Below are positions 7,656-16,498 of a stretch of DNA of 64,000 nucleotides, in pieces. This DNA comes from Streptomyces sp. NBC_01465 (GTDB taxonomy: Bacteria; Actinomycetota; Actinomycetes; Streptomycetales; Streptomycetaceae). The translations under genes and the position numbers were made by a program. The notes under the pieces were generated by a model. The model ran no database searches. It saw nothing but the letters and a program-made list of their open reading frames with translations, and was not told where the DNA came from. Every line of letters begins with the position of its first letter. Positions within the stretch are counted from its first letter, which is position 1. The stretch lies in the NCBI RefSeq assembly GCF_036227325.1, contig NZ_CP109467.1, positions 2,046,001 to 2,110,000 of the forward strand, given 5' to 3'.

Positions 7656-8516
7656 TCAGTGCTCGCGCTCCAGTCTCATGATCGTCAGTGGTGTACGCAC
7701 AGCGGGCCGCGCCGAGCTGCGGAAACGGGCGACCGACGTGCCCACGAAGACCGCCTCCGCGCCGACGTCGCGCGAAGACCCCATCCCGGGGCACTCGCTC
7801 TCCCACACCCTCAGCTCCACGTCGTCCACCACCACCCCGTCGCCGCCGTGCTTCGACGCATCGAGGGCCAGTTGTGTACGGGCGTCGTGGCGGGCGTAGT
7901 TGATCAGTTGGGTGTAGCCGTCGACTTCCTGGTTTCCTGCCGCCCAGGTGAACCGGCCCGCACCGCGCCAGTCGTCGTGCCGGGCCGCGAGCGCGATGCC
8001 GAAGGCGAGTCCGGTCGGGACCCAGCCCGCGTGGATCAGCTTGGCGAAGTCCTGGCCGGTCAGGTGCGACGTGAAAGGTGTACGCGGCCGGATGCGCGAC
8101 CGCGCCCGGACCGCCGTGCCCAGCGCGGTGAACTCAAGGCCGCCCGCCGGGAACGCGCCGATCCGCAGCTTCACCCCGACGATCCCGTCGCCGCCGAGCG
8201 CCGTGCACTCGGCGACCGCGCGCGAGAGGGCCAGCCTGCGGGCCGCGTACATCGTCCGTACGAGCGGGGCGTACGACGAACTCCACGCCGAGGTCGGTGG
8301 CCTGAGGTCCCACGGGCCCGGGCAGCCCCAGACCCCGCTGTACCCGAGGTGGAAGACAGCAGTGCCGAGCACCTGCCCGACCGGGTCGAAGCCGGCGCCC
8401 TTGATCGCCATGAACTCCTGCGCCGAAAGCGCCGAGTCCCAGGTGCGTCCGGCCGGGGGCTCCGCCGCCCCGCCGGCAGCGGCCCCAGGCTGACCTGCGC
8501 CCCCTGAGTACGTCAT
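7656..8516 (-). CDS. Tandem YbjQ-like protein, first gene of operon
   Basis: A 286-residue relative of the neighbouring protein with two more divergent YbjQ-like units: VGQVLGTAVFHLGY ... ALSRAVAECTALGGDGIVGVKL ... LEFTALGTAV, and TGLAFGIALAAR ... ALDASKHGGDGVVVDDVEL ... AVFVGTSVARF. The N-terminus is Gly/Ala/Pro-rich and low complexity. ATG at 8516. Together with the next two genes it forms a tight minus-strand operon (gap 1 nt, then 8-nt overlap). Function is unknown; duplication of both genes and domains suggests a hetero-oligomeric assembly. Confidence 0.8.
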   Translation of the reverse strand: MTYSGGAGQPGAAAGGAAEPPAGRTWDSALSAQEFMAIKGAGFDPVGQVLGTAVFHLGYSGVWGCPGPWDLRPPTSAWSSSYAPLVRTMYAARRLALSRAVAECTALGGDGIVGVKLRIGAFPAGGLEFTALGTAVRARSRIRPRTPFTSHLTGQDFAKLIHAGWVPTGLAFGIALAARHDDWRGAGRFTWAAGNQEVDGYTQLINYARHDARTQLALDASKHGGDGVVVDDVELRVWESECPGMGSSRDVGAEAVFVGTSVARFRSSARPAVRTPLTIMRLEREH

Positions 8517-8596
8517 CGCTCGGCAGCGTATGTCATCGAAACGATCAGCGAAACGGCCCTGCGTACGGGCTTGGTCAGGCTTTCGTCAGGGTTGCG

Positions 8597-9601
8597 TCAA
8601 GGCCGCGCCTGCGCCGTCGAACCCCTCACCACCAGCTCCGGCTGGAAGACGAACTCCGTCCGCTGCACCGGATTCCCCCCGATTTCCTCAAGCAGCGCAC
8701 CGACCGCCGCCGTCGCCATCGCCTGCACCGGCTGGCGCACCGTCGTCAGCGGCGGATCCGTGAAAGCGATCAGCTGCGAGTCGTCGAAGCCCACCACCGA
8801 GACGTCGCCGGGGACCTCAAGTCCCCGTTCCCTGGCGGCCCTCACCACACCCAGCGCCATCATGTCGCTGCCGCAGACAATCCCCGTGCACCCCTGGTCG
8901 AGCAGCGCACCGGCGGCCACCTGCCCGCCCTCGACGCTGAAGAGCGTGCTCTGTACGAAAGCCGAAAGCCCATCCCCCACCGCCGCCTCCAGGAAGCCTT
9001 CCTGCTTCCTGCGCGACGGCACGTACCGCAGCGGTCCGACCGCGAGCCCGAGCCGCCGGTGGCCGAGGTCCGTCAGGTGCCGGACCGCCATCCGCATCGC
9101 CGCATGGTCGTCCGGCGAGACGAAGGGTGCGCTGATGCGCTCGTTGTACCCGTTGATCAGTACGAACGGGACCCCGCGCTCGGTCAGTGACGCATAGCGC
9201 GACGGGTCCGACGACGTGTCCGCGTGCAGACCGGACAGGAAGACGATCCCGCCGACCCCCCGCTCCACCAGCTGTTCCACCAGCTCGTCCTCGGTCGCAC
9301 CGCCGGGCATCTGCGTGCACAGGACCGGGGTGTAGCCGTGCCCGGCCAGCACCTGCTCCACGACCTGCGCGAACGCCGGGAATATGGGGTTGGTGAGCTC
9401 GGGCGTCACCAACCCAATCAGTCCGGCGCTGCGCTGCCGCAGCCGCACCGGGCGCTCGTAACCCAGCACGTCGAGCGCCGCGAGCACCCGCTGACGCGTG
9501 GTGTCCGCGACGCCCGGCTTCCCGTTTAGGACCCGGCTGACCGTCGCCTCGCTGACCGATGCCTGCGTGGCGATGTGCGAGAGCCGGGGTGCCAGGGTCA
9601 C
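8597..9601 (-). CDS. LacI-family regulator, MalR-like paralogue
   Basis: The 334-residue repressor has an N-terminal LacI helix-turn-helix with recognition segment SEATVSRVLNGKPGV, hinge ERPVRLRQRSAG, then a periplasmic-binding-protein-like effector domain ending ELVVRGSTAQ. The start is taken as GTG 9601, which overlaps the stop of the upstream glucosidase (GTGA); GTG at 9613 is an alternative. It is the last gene of malE-F-G-glucosidase-regulator. Its DNA-binding helix is the same as that of the regulator at 16499, so both probably bind the same operators while their ligand domains have diverged. It likely responds to maltose or a maltodextrin (inference). Confidence 0.88.
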   Translation of the reverse strand: MTLAPRLSHIATQASVSEATVSRVLNGKPGVADTTRQRVLAALDVLGYERPVRLRQRSAGLIGLVTPELTNPIFPAFAQVVEQVLAGHGYTPVLCTQMPGGATEDELVEQLVERGVGGIVFLSGLHADTSSDPSRYASLTERGVPFVLINGYNERISAPFVSPDDHAAMRMAVRHLTDLGHRRLGLAVGPLRYVPSRRKQEGFLEAAVGDGLSAFVQSTLFSVEGGQVAAGALLDQGCTGIVCGSDMMALGVVRAARERGLEVPGDVSVVGFDDSQLIAFTDPPLTTVRQPVQAMATAAVGALLEEIGGNPVQRTEFVFQPELVVRGSTAQARP

Positions 9602-11247
9602 ACCGCCCACCACACCGTGGTGTCCGCGGGAAGTACGAACTCCCCATCGCCTACGGTCACTTCGGTGCTGGCGAGCAGCACACGGCCCGGCGCGGGAAGC
9701 CGTACGGCCTCACCCGTCGTGTTCACCGTGCAGACGAACCCCTCGCGGGCGAAGACCAGCACACCCCCGGGTGCGTCGCGCCACTCGACCGATGCGCCCG
9801 CACCCAGACCCGGCTGCTCGCGGCGTACGGCGAGCGCGCTGCGGTACAGCTCCAGCGTGGAGTCGGGGTCGCCGGTCTGCGCCTCGACCGACAGCTCGGC
9901 CCAGGTCGCGGGCTGCGGAAGCCAGCTGCCGCCGCTGCCGAAGCCGTACGAGGAGCCGTCCGCGGTCCACGGGATCGGCACCCGGCACCCGTCGCGGAAG
10001 CCGTCCTGGCCCTGCGCCCGGAAGAACGACGGGTCCTGGCGGACCTCGTCCGGGAGGTCCGTGACGTCCGGAAGGCCGAGCTCCTCGCCCTGGTAGACGT
10101 ACGCGGACCCGGGCAGCGCCAGCATCAGCATCGTCGCCGCGCGGGCGCGCCGCAGACCCAGCTCGCGGTCTCCGGCCGTACGGATCTGGGTGCCGCCGGG
10201 CGGGTTCGCGAACCGCGTCGCGTGCCGCGTCACGTCGTGGTTGGACAGCACCCAGGTGGCCGGCGCGCCGACCGGCGCCATCGCGGCGAGCGACACGTCG
10301 ATACACTCGCGCAGCTGCTCGGCATCCCAGGGGGTGCCCAGGTACTGGAAGTTGAAGGCCTGATGCAGCTCGTCGGGGCGCACGTAATTCGCCGTACGCT
10401 CCACGGTCGGCGTCCACGCCTCGGCGACGGCGATCCGCTCGCCCGGGTACTCGTCGAGGATCTTGCGCCAGGAGCGGTAGATCTCGTGCACACCGTCCTG
10501 GTCGAAGAACGGCATGACGTCGTTGCCGAGCAGCTTCAGCTGGTCGCTGCCCCCGAGGTCCGGCAGCCCCTCGGCCTTGACCAGCCCGTGGGCGACGTCG
10601 ATACGGAACCCGTCGACGCCCATGTCGAGCCAGAAGCGCAGGATCGAGCGGAACTCGTCGGCGACGGCGGGGTGTTCCCAGTTGAGGTCGGGCTGCTCGG
10701 GCGCGAAGAGGTGCAGGTACCAGGAGCCGTCCGCGACGCGCGTCCAGGCGGGGCCGCCGAAGATGGACTCCCAGTCGTTGGGCGGGAGTTCACCGTTCTC
10801 GCCCCTGCCCTCGCGGAAGTGGTAGCGGGCCCGGAGCGGCGACGAAGGACCGTCGGCGATGGCCCGCTTGAACCACTCGTACTGGTCCGAGGAGTGGTTC
10901 GGCACGACGTCCACGATGATGCGCAGGCCCAGGTCGTGGGCATCGCGGATCATCGCGTCGGCGTCGAGGAGCGTCCCGAACATCGGGTCGATCGCCCGGT
11001 AGTCGGCGACGTCGTAGCCGGCGTCGGCCTGCGGGGACGCGTAGAAGGGGGACAGCCAGACGGCGTCGACACCGAGGTCGCGCAGGTAAGGAAGCCTGCT
11101 GCGTACGCCTTCGAGGTCGCCCATGCCGTCGCCGTTGGCGTCGGCGAAGCTGCGCGGATAGACCTGGTAGATCACCGCGTCCCGCCACCATCCGGTCTGT
11201 GCGCCGGGCGTGGGGTGGCCGGTGGGAGCAGCGAGGTGCTGGGTCAT
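9598..11247 (-). CDS. GH13 alpha-glucosidase (AglA-like), copy next to malG
   Basis: The 549-residue (beta/alpha)8 enzyme has the GH13 signatures: DVVPNHSSDQ, GFRIDVAHG (nucleophile Asp near 217), VAEAW (acid/base Glu near 276) and SNHD (transition-state Asp). This fits an intracellular oligo-1,6/alpha-glucosidase cleaving imported maltose and maltodextrins. No signal peptide, which agrees with uptake by MalEFG first. Compared with the second copy at 14914 it carries an insertion after the NHD motif (around PPGGTQIRTAGD). It lies 58 nt after malG and overlaps the downstream repressor gene. Confidence 0.9.
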   Translation of the reverse strand: MTQHLAAPTGHPTPGAQTGWWRDAVIYQVYPRSFADANGDGMGDLEGVRSRLPYLRDLGVDAVWLSPFYASPQADAGYDVADYRAIDPMFGTLLDADAMIRDAHDLGLRIIVDVVPNHSSDQYEWFKRAIADGPSSPLRARYHFREGRGENGELPPNDWESIFGGPAWTRVADGSWYLHLFAPEQPDLNWEHPAVADEFRSILRFWLDMGVDGFRIDVAHGLVKAEGLPDLGGSDQLKLLGNDVMPFFDQDGVHEIYRSWRKILDEYPGERIAVAEAWTPTVERTANYVRPDELHQAFNFQYLGTPWDAEQLRECIDVSLAAMAPVGAPATWVLSNHDVTRHATRFANPPGGTQIRTAGDRELGLRRARAATMLMLALPGSAYVYQGEELGLPDVTDLPDEVRQDPSFFRAQGQDGFRDGCRVPIPWTADGSSYGFGSGGSWLPQPATWAELSVEAQTGDPDSTLELYRSALAVRREQPGLGAGASVEWRDAPGGVLVFAREGFVCTVNTTGEAVRLPAPGRVLLASTEVTVGDGEFVLPADTTVWWAV

Positions 11248-11305
11248 GACATCCCTTGGGAGTGCGAGGGGTGGGAGGTGTACACGAAGTACGGGTCTGT
11301 GCGGG

Positions 11306-12244
11306 TCAGGACTTGGACGCGCCGGCCGACAGGCCGCTGACCAGATGGCGCTGTACGAGATAGAAGAAGACGGAGGCGGGCAGCGCGATCAGTACCGACG
11401 TCGCGGCCATCAGGTCCCACTGCGTGTCGTGCTCGCTGATGTACGTCTGCAGGCCCACGGCGAGGGTGTACTTGTCGGAGCTGAGCATGAAGGTCGACGC
11501 GAACGCGACCTCGGCCCAGGCCGTCAGGAAGGTGTAGAACGCGGCGACCGCGAGGCCGGGCCGGGCGAGGGGAAGGATCAGCCGGTAGAAGGTGCCGAAC
11601 GGGGTGAGCCCGTCGACGCGCCCGGCCTCGTCGATCTCCATCGGGATGGTGTCGAAGTACCCCTTGAGCAGCCAGGCGCAGTACGGGACGGCCGTCGTGC
11701 AGTACGCGAGGATCAACGCCCAGTAGGTGTCGAGGAGATCGAGCTTCGCCAGGATGTTGTAGAGCGGCACGATCAGGATCGCGATGGGGAACATCTGGGT
11801 GACCAGGAAGGTCCACATCAGCTGGCGGTGGCCGGGGAAGCGCATCCGCGAGACGGCGTAGCCGGCGCTGGCGGCGATGAAAACGCCGAGCAGAGTGGTG
11901 CCGAGGGCGACGATCAGGGAGTTGCCGAACCAGGTCAGGAAGTCCGTGTGCTGGAGCACGAACGAGTAGTTCGACAGGCTCATCTTCTTCGCGATGCCGC
12001 CCGGGTGCAGGAAGTCGTTCTTGTCCGGACCGAGCGAGATCCAGGCGATCCACAGCACGGGGAACGCCGCGACGAAGCTCGCGATGATCAGTCCGCCGTG
12101 CAGCAGTACGGAGGCGCCCTTGCTGCGCTCGCCGCGGCGAAGGTGCTTGGTCTCGGCGGCAGTTGGCCTCGCCGCTGTTGTCGCCGCCATGGTGCCGCCC
12201 GCCTTCTTCTTCTCGTTCCTGTCTTCGTACGTCGCCGAGCTCAT
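11306..12244 (-). CDS. malG: Maltose/maltodextrin ABC transporter permease MalG
   Basis: 312 residues with about six membrane helices. The EAA loop that docks the ATPase reads IDEAGRVDGLTPFGTFYRLILP. The N-terminal 45 residues are cytoplasmic and charged. The start at ATG 12244 overlaps the malF stop (ATGA), showing translational coupling. With MalF it forms the membrane channel for sugar delivered by MalE. No ATPase gene is in the locus; in Streptomyces the shared ATPase MsiK, encoded elsewhere, serves such transporters (established knowledge). A longer in-frame extension through malF is spurious. Confidence 0.93.
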   Translation of the reverse strand: MSSATYEDRNEKKKAGGTMAATTAARPTAAETKHLRRGERSKGASVLLHGGLIIASFVAAFPVLWIAWISLGPDKNDFLHPGGIAKKMSLSNYSFVLQHTDFLTWFGNSLIVALGTTLLGVFIAASAGYAVSRMRFPGHRQLMWTFLVTQMFPIAILIVPLYNILAKLDLLDTYWALILAYCTTAVPYCAWLLKGYFDTIPMEIDEAGRVDGLTPFGTFYRLILPLARPGLAVAAFYTFLTAWAEVAFASTFMLSSDKYTLAVGLQTYISEHDTQWDLMAATSVLIALPASVFFYLVQRHLVSGLSAGASKS

Positions 12245-13239
12245 CGCAGGCCTCCCTGCTCGCCGCGGGCCTGCCAGCGCCGGTAGAAGGTCGCGAAGAC
12301 CAGCAGCATGGAGAGGACGAGCACGCCGTACGTCGCCGAGCCCGCGTAGTCGCGCGGCATCTGGCCGAAGCCGAGCCGGTACGCCCAGGTGATGAGGATC
12401 TGGGCGTCCTCGCCGCCGGTCGCGCCGAACAGCAGGAAGATGACGACGAACTGGTTGAAGGTCCAGATGGTGCCGAGCAGGATCACGGTCGACGACACGG
12501 ACCGCAGGCTGGGCAGCGTGATGTGCCGGAAGCGCTGCCAGGGCGTGGCCCCGTCCATCTCCGCAGCCTCGTACAACTCGGCCGGTACGGACTGCAGTCC
12601 GCCCAGCAGCGAGAGCATCATGAACGGCACGCCGACCCAGGTGTTGACCCCGATCGCGGCGACGCGCTGCCAGAAGGTGTCGCTCAGCCAGCCGGGCTCG
12701 GGCAGATGCAGCGCGCCGAGCGCGGAGTTCAGGATGCCGCCGTCGTCGGCGAGGATCAGTCGCCAGGAGAAGACGGTGACGAAGGTGGGCACCGCCCACG
12801 GCAGGATCAGCACGACGCGGTAGAAGGTGCGGCCGCGGAGCTTGCGGTTGAGCATCATCGCCAGCGAGAGACCGATGCTGTAGTGCAGCGTCACACAGAC
12901 GACGGTCCACACGATCGTCCAGACGAAGTGCGGCCAGAACTGGCCGTCACCGCCGGAGAGGATCTCCTGGTAGTGGTCGAACCCGACCCATTTGAAGGTG
13001 TCGGGTATGTGGTTGACGCCGATGGTGCGCCCGACGTTGTCGCTGGTGGCGTCGGTGAAGGTGAGGTAGATGCCGCGGACCAGCGGTACGAGCACCAGCA
13101 CGATCAGGACGAGGACGACCGGGGCCACCATGGCCCAGGCGTACCAATGCTTGTTGTACGACTGCTTGATCCGGCTGATCGGGCCGGGCGGCCTGACCCG
13201 GGCTGCCCCGCCCTCTGCGGCGACGGTCATCTGCGACAC
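12241..13239 (-). CDS. malF: Maltose/maltodextrin ABC transporter permease MalF
   Basis: 332 residues with a long cytoplasmic N-terminus, then a hydrophobic helix (WAMVAPVVLVLIVLVLVPLV) and five more membrane segments. EAA motif: YEAAEMDGATPWQRFRHITL. It lacks the large periplasmic insertion of E. coli MalF, as is normal for Gram-positive homologues. It is separated from malE by a 110-nt gap holding a strong hairpin and coupled to malG by ATGA. Confidence 0.93.
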   Translation of the reverse strand: MSQMTVAAEGGAARVRPPGPISRIKQSYNKHWYAWAMVAPVVLVLIVLVLVPLVRGIYLTFTDATSDNVGRTIGVNHIPDTFKWVGFDHYQEILSGGDGQFWPHFVWTIVWTVVCVTLHYSIGLSLAMMLNRKLRGRTFYRVVLILPWAVPTFVTVFSWRLILADDGGILNSALGALHLPEPGWLSDTFWQRVAAIGVNTWVGVPFMMLSLLGGLQSVPAELYEAAEMDGATPWQRFRHITLPSLRSVSSTVILLGTIWTFNQFVVIFLLFGATGGEDAQILITWAYRLGFGQMPRDYAGSATYGVLVLSMLLVFATFYRRWQARGEQGGLR

Positions 13240-13299
13240 CTTCTCGACTCTGCTGCGGTGGTTCTACTGCCTGCGTACATACGGACGGACGTACGGACG

Positions 13300-13339
13300 G
13301 CCCGTCCGCCCCGGCACGGTGGCCGGGGCGGACGGGCCC
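13300..13339 (-). terminator. Hairpin between malE and malF (likely attenuator)
   Basis: Perfect 17-bp stem (13300-13316 with 13323-13339), 6-nt loop, 10 nt after the malE stop in the direction of transcription. Its position in an operon suggests partial termination, giving more binding protein than permease. Confidence 0.8.
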
Positions 13340-13349
13340 GGTGGAGCCG

Positions 13350-14624
13350 TCAGTCGCTGAACGTCGGGACGAGCTTCTTGTAGCTCTTGGCGGTCGCGTC
13401 CAGACCGCTCTGGACGCTGTCCTTGCCCTGCAGGATCTTCACGTAGTTGGTGGCGAGATCCGCGTAGAGCGAGCTGTACTCGGGGAGCGCGGGGCGGGCC
13501 TTGCCGTTGGCGAGGAGCGCCTGGAACTCCGAGACGCCGGGGAGCGCCTTGACCGCGGGGGTGACGGCGTCCGTGCGGGTGGGCAGGGTGCCGTTCTTGG
13601 TCGTGATCTCCGTCTGCGAGGCTGCGGAGGTCATGTAGCCGATGAACTTCTCGGAGGCCTTGAGGTGCGCAGCATCCTGGCCTGCGTAGGCGACCAGGTT
13701 GTGGCCGCCGAGCGGGGCGCCGGCGGTGCCGGTGGAGCCGGCCGGGACGGCGGAGATGCCCAGGTTGGCCTTGTCGGTGAAGGCCTTGCCCTTGTAGATG
13801 TTCGTCAGCTCCCAGGGGCCCTGGACGATCATCGCGACCTTGCCGTTGTTGAACGCGTCCTGCATGTTCGCGTACTTGTTGGCGGTCGCGTCGAGCTTGT
13901 GGACACCCGGCGCCGACAGGAGGGACTTGGCCTCGGTGACGGCCTTGACCGCGGCGGCGTCGTTGATGGTGATCTTCTTGGCGGCGGCGTCGACCATGTC
14001 GGTGCCCTCGCCGTAGAGGTAGGGCATCAGGTAGTACGCGTCGGCGTGCAGCCAGAAGCCGTCGGCGTCGGTCTTGTCCGCGACGGCCTTGGAGACGGCC
14101 TTGAGCTCGTCGAGGGTGGTCGGCGCCTTGTCAAAGCCCGCCTTCTTCAGCAGGTCCTTGTTCCAGAGCAGACCGAGGGTGTCGGTGACCAGCGGGACGC
14201 CGTAGGTCTTGCCGTCGACCTGGGCCTGCTTGACCAGGGTCTGGTCGATGGCCGAGGTGTCGGTGACGGCGGGGGACCCGTCGAGCGGGGCGAGGAAGCC
14301 CGACTTCACGAATCCCGGAGTCCAGCCGACGTCGGAGCGCAGCACGTCGGGGGCGCCCTTGGAACCGGCGGCCGTCGTGAACTTGTTCTGCGCGGTGTCG
14401 AACGGGACGTTGACGTACTTGACCTTGACGGTCGGGTTGGCCTTCTCGAACTTGGCGATCAGCGCCTTGTAGTTCGGGGCCTCGTTCGTCGCGTTCGACG
14501 TGTCCCACCAAGTGATGGTGACCGGGCCGTCCGACTTGCCGCTGCCGCTGTCGTCTCCGCCGCAGGCCGTCGCCGCGAGCGCCAGGGCCGCGACCAGGGC
14601 GGTGGCCGCTATGCCACGTCGCAT
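13350..14624 (-). CDS. malE: Maltose/maltodextrin-binding lipoprotein MalE
   Basis: 424 residues with a lipoprotein signal: two Arg, a hydrophobic stretch, then the lipobox ATAC with the modified Cys at residue 21. The mature domain has the cluster-B solute-binding fold of sugar ABC systems (VTITWWDTSN; GPWELTNIYKGK; GISAVPAGSTG). It is anchored outside the membrane to capture maltose/maltodextrin for MalFG. Strong ribosome site GAAGGAG 6 nt before the ATG. First gene of the malE-F-G operon, divergent from the second glucosidase. Confidence 0.93.
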   Translation of the reverse strand: MRRGIAATALVAALALAATACGGDDSGSGKSDGPVTITWWDTSNATNEAPNYKALIAKFEKANPTVKVKYVNVPFDTAQNKFTTAAGSKGAPDVLRSDVGWTPGFVKSGFLAPLDGSPAVTDTSAIDQTLVKQAQVDGKTYGVPLVTDTLGLLWNKDLLKKAGFDKAPTTLDELKAVSKAVADKTDADGFWLHADAYYLMPYLYGEGTDMVDAAAKKITINDAAAVKAVTEAKSLLSAPGVHKLDATANKYANMQDAFNNGKVAMIVQGPWELTNIYKGKAFTDKANLGISAVPAGSTGTAGAPLGGHNLVAYAGQDAAHLKASEKFIGYMTSAASQTEITTKNGTLPTRTDAVTPAVKALPGVSEFQALLANGKARPALPEYSSLYADLATNYVKILQGKDSVQSGLDATAKSYKKLVPTFSD

Positions 14625-14719
14625 GTGAACTCCTTCAACAGGTGCCGCTCCATCACGGCGCCGGGTTGCCAGGAACGTAACAAGGTTGAAAGAAGACCGA
14701 AAGACTTTGCGGCAGATTT

Positions 14720-14726
14720 CTGCAAG
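14720..14726 (-). promoter_or_regulatory. MalR-type operator CTTGCAG, malE side
   Basis: On the malE strand this reads CTTGCAG, the repeat associated with MalR/Reg1-controlled maltose and alpha-amylase promoters in Streptomyces. It lies about 95 nt before the malE start. A related TTTGC half-element is 10 nt further on. Confidence 0.6.
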
Positions 14727-14840
14727 CGGGTGACTTCGTTACCTCCGCGTGTCCCAGGAGTTGCCGTTTCGCCCCTTGTCACAGCTGGGAAAGACCCTCC
14801 CGACCTGCCTCCGGGGAGATCGCAACGACTACCGCAAGGT

Positions 14841-14848
14841 CTTGCAAG
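14841..14848. promoter_or_regulatory. Palindromic CTTGCAAG operator candidate, glucosidase side
   Basis: CTTGCAAG is self-complementary and preceded by ACCGCAAGGT; a further TGCAAG is at 14888-14893. It sits about 65 nt before the divergent glucosidase gene, so one repressor could control both directions. Confidence 0.6.
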
Positions 14849-14913
14849 GCTGTTACTTTCGATCAGCAAGGGCGTTGATCCCGTAGATGCAAGCCACTGG
14901 AAAGGGACTGTCC

Positions 14914-16497
14914 ATGCCGCAGCAGCTCCGCCCCGCCGCCTCCGCCCCGCCGCGCACCGGCTGGTGGCGGGACGCGGTCATCTACCAGGTGTACGTACGG
15001 TCCTTCGCGGACAGCGACGGCGACGGCATCGGCGACCTCCGCGGCATCCGCGACCGGCTGCCGCACCTGGCGGAGCTCGGCGTCGACGCCCTGTGGATCA
15101 CGCCCTTCTACGCGTCCCCCCAGGCGGACGGCGGCTACGACGTCGCGGACTACCGCGCGGTCGACCCGCTCTTCGGGGAGCTCGGCGACGCGGACGATCT
15201 CGTACGGGCCGCCCACGATGCCGGCCTGCGCGTGATCGTGGACATCGTCCCGAACCACACCTCCGACCAGCACGCCTGGTTCCGCGAGGCCCTCCCCTGC
15301 GAAGGCCCGGCCCGCGAGCGCTACCACTTCCGCGACGGCCGCGGCGAGAGCGGCGAACTCCCGCCCAACGACTGGGAGTCGGTCTTCGGCGGCCCCGCCT
15401 GGACCCGCACCCACGACGGTTCCTGGTACCTCCACCTCTTCGCCCCCGAGCAGCCCGACCTCAACTGGGACCACCCGGAGGTCCGCGCCGAGTTCGACTC
15501 CGTCCTGCGCTTCTGGCTCGACCTCGGCGTCGACGGTTTCCGCATCGACGTCGCCCACGGCATGGTCAAGGCCGTCGGCCTCCCCGACGTCGGCTCCCGC
15601 GACCAGGCCCGCCTCATCGGCGGCAAGAAGCTCCCCTTCTTCGACCAGGACGGCGTCCACGAGATCCACCGCTCCTGGCGGGCACTGCTCGACTCCTACG
15701 ACGGCGAGCGCATCGGCGTCGCCGAGGCCTGGGCCCACACCCCCGAGCGTCTCGCCAACTACGTCCGCCCCGACGAGCTCCACCAGGCCTTCAACTTCGC
15801 CTTCCTCAAGTGCCCGTGGGACGCGACGGAGATGCGCCGCGTCATCGACACCTCCCTCGCCGCGGCGGGCGCGGTCGGCGCCCCCACCACCTGGGTCCTC
15901 TCCAACCACGACGTCGTACGCCACACCACCCGCCACGGCTCCCCCGACCGCGCCCGCGCCGCCGCCCTCCTGATGCTGGCGCTGCCCGGGTCCGCGTACC
16001 TCTACCAGGGCGAGGAGTTGGGCCTCCCCGAGGTGACCGACCTCCCCGACGAGCTGCGCCAGGACCCGTCGTTCTTCCGCAGCGAGGGCCAGGAGGGCCT
16101 GCGCGACGGCTGCCGGGTCCCGATCCCCTGGACGCAGGACGGCCCGAGTTACGGATTCGGCCCGGCCGGCAGCTGGCTCCCCCAGCCCGACGAATGGTCC
16201 GCGCTGAGCGTCGAGGCCCAGTCCGGCGACCCCCGCTCCACCCTCGAGCTCTACCGCAGCGCACTCGCCCTGCGCCGGAAGCTGGAAGGCCTGGGCGACG
16301 GCGAGATGGAGTGGCTGGACGCCCCCGCCGGTGTCCTCTCCTTCACCCGCCCCGGTCTGGTCTGCACGCTCAACACCACCCCCGACGCCGTCCAACTCCC
16401 CGTCCCCGGACGGCCGCTCCTCTCCTCCTCCGACCTCGCATTCGCCGGTGGCAATGTCCGCATTCCCGGCGAATCCTGCACCTGGTGGGCAATCTGA
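14914..16497 (+). CDS. GH13 alpha-glucosidase (AglA-like), copy next to malR
   Basis: 527 residues; catalytic residues can be placed as Asp212 (FRIDVAHG), Glu271 (VAEAW) and Asp333 (SNHD). Clearly a paralogue of the copy at 9598, sharing long blocks such as PFYASPQAD, LHLFAPEQPDLNW and YQGEELGLP. No secretion signal, so it hydrolyses imported maltodextrin in the cytoplasm. The start at ATG 14914 is chosen for the purine-rich GGAAAGGGA upstream; the ATG at 14887 has none and lies in an operator-like repeat. Transcribed divergently from malE and followed at once by the malR gene. Confidence 0.9.
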   Translation: MPQQLRPAASAPPRTGWWRDAVIYQVYVRSFADSDGDGIGDLRGIRDRLPHLAELGVDALWITPFYASPQADGGYDVADYRAVDPLFGELGDADDLVRAAHDAGLRVIVDIVPNHTSDQHAWFREALPCEGPARERYHFRDGRGESGELPPNDWESVFGGPAWTRTHDGSWYLHLFAPEQPDLNWDHPEVRAEFDSVLRFWLDLGVDGFRIDVAHGMVKAVGLPDVGSRDQARLIGGKKLPFFDQDGVHEIHRSWRALLDSYDGERIGVAEAWAHTPERLANYVRPDELHQAFNFAFLKCPWDATEMRRVIDTSLAAAGAVGAPTTWVLSNHDVVRHTTRHGSPDRARAAALLMLALPGSAYLYQGEELGLPEVTDLPDELRQDPSFFRSEGQEGLRDGCRVPIPWTQDGPSYGFGPAGSWLPQPDEWSALSVEAQSGDPRSTLELYRSALALRRKLEGLGDGEMEWLDAPAGVLSFTRPGLVCTLNTTPDAVQLPVPGRPLLSSSDLAFAGGNVRIPGESCTWWAI

Positions 16498-16498
16498 C

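Noticed and set aside
13341..14913. Very long plus-strand frame opposite malE
   Set aside because: Antisense of malE, which has a lipobox, binding-protein motifs and a strong ribosome site.
14887..14913. ATG 14887 as the start of the second glucosidase
   Set aside because: It lacks a ribosome site and lies in an operator-like TGCAAG; ATG 14914 has GGAAAGGGA upstream and fits the paralogue.
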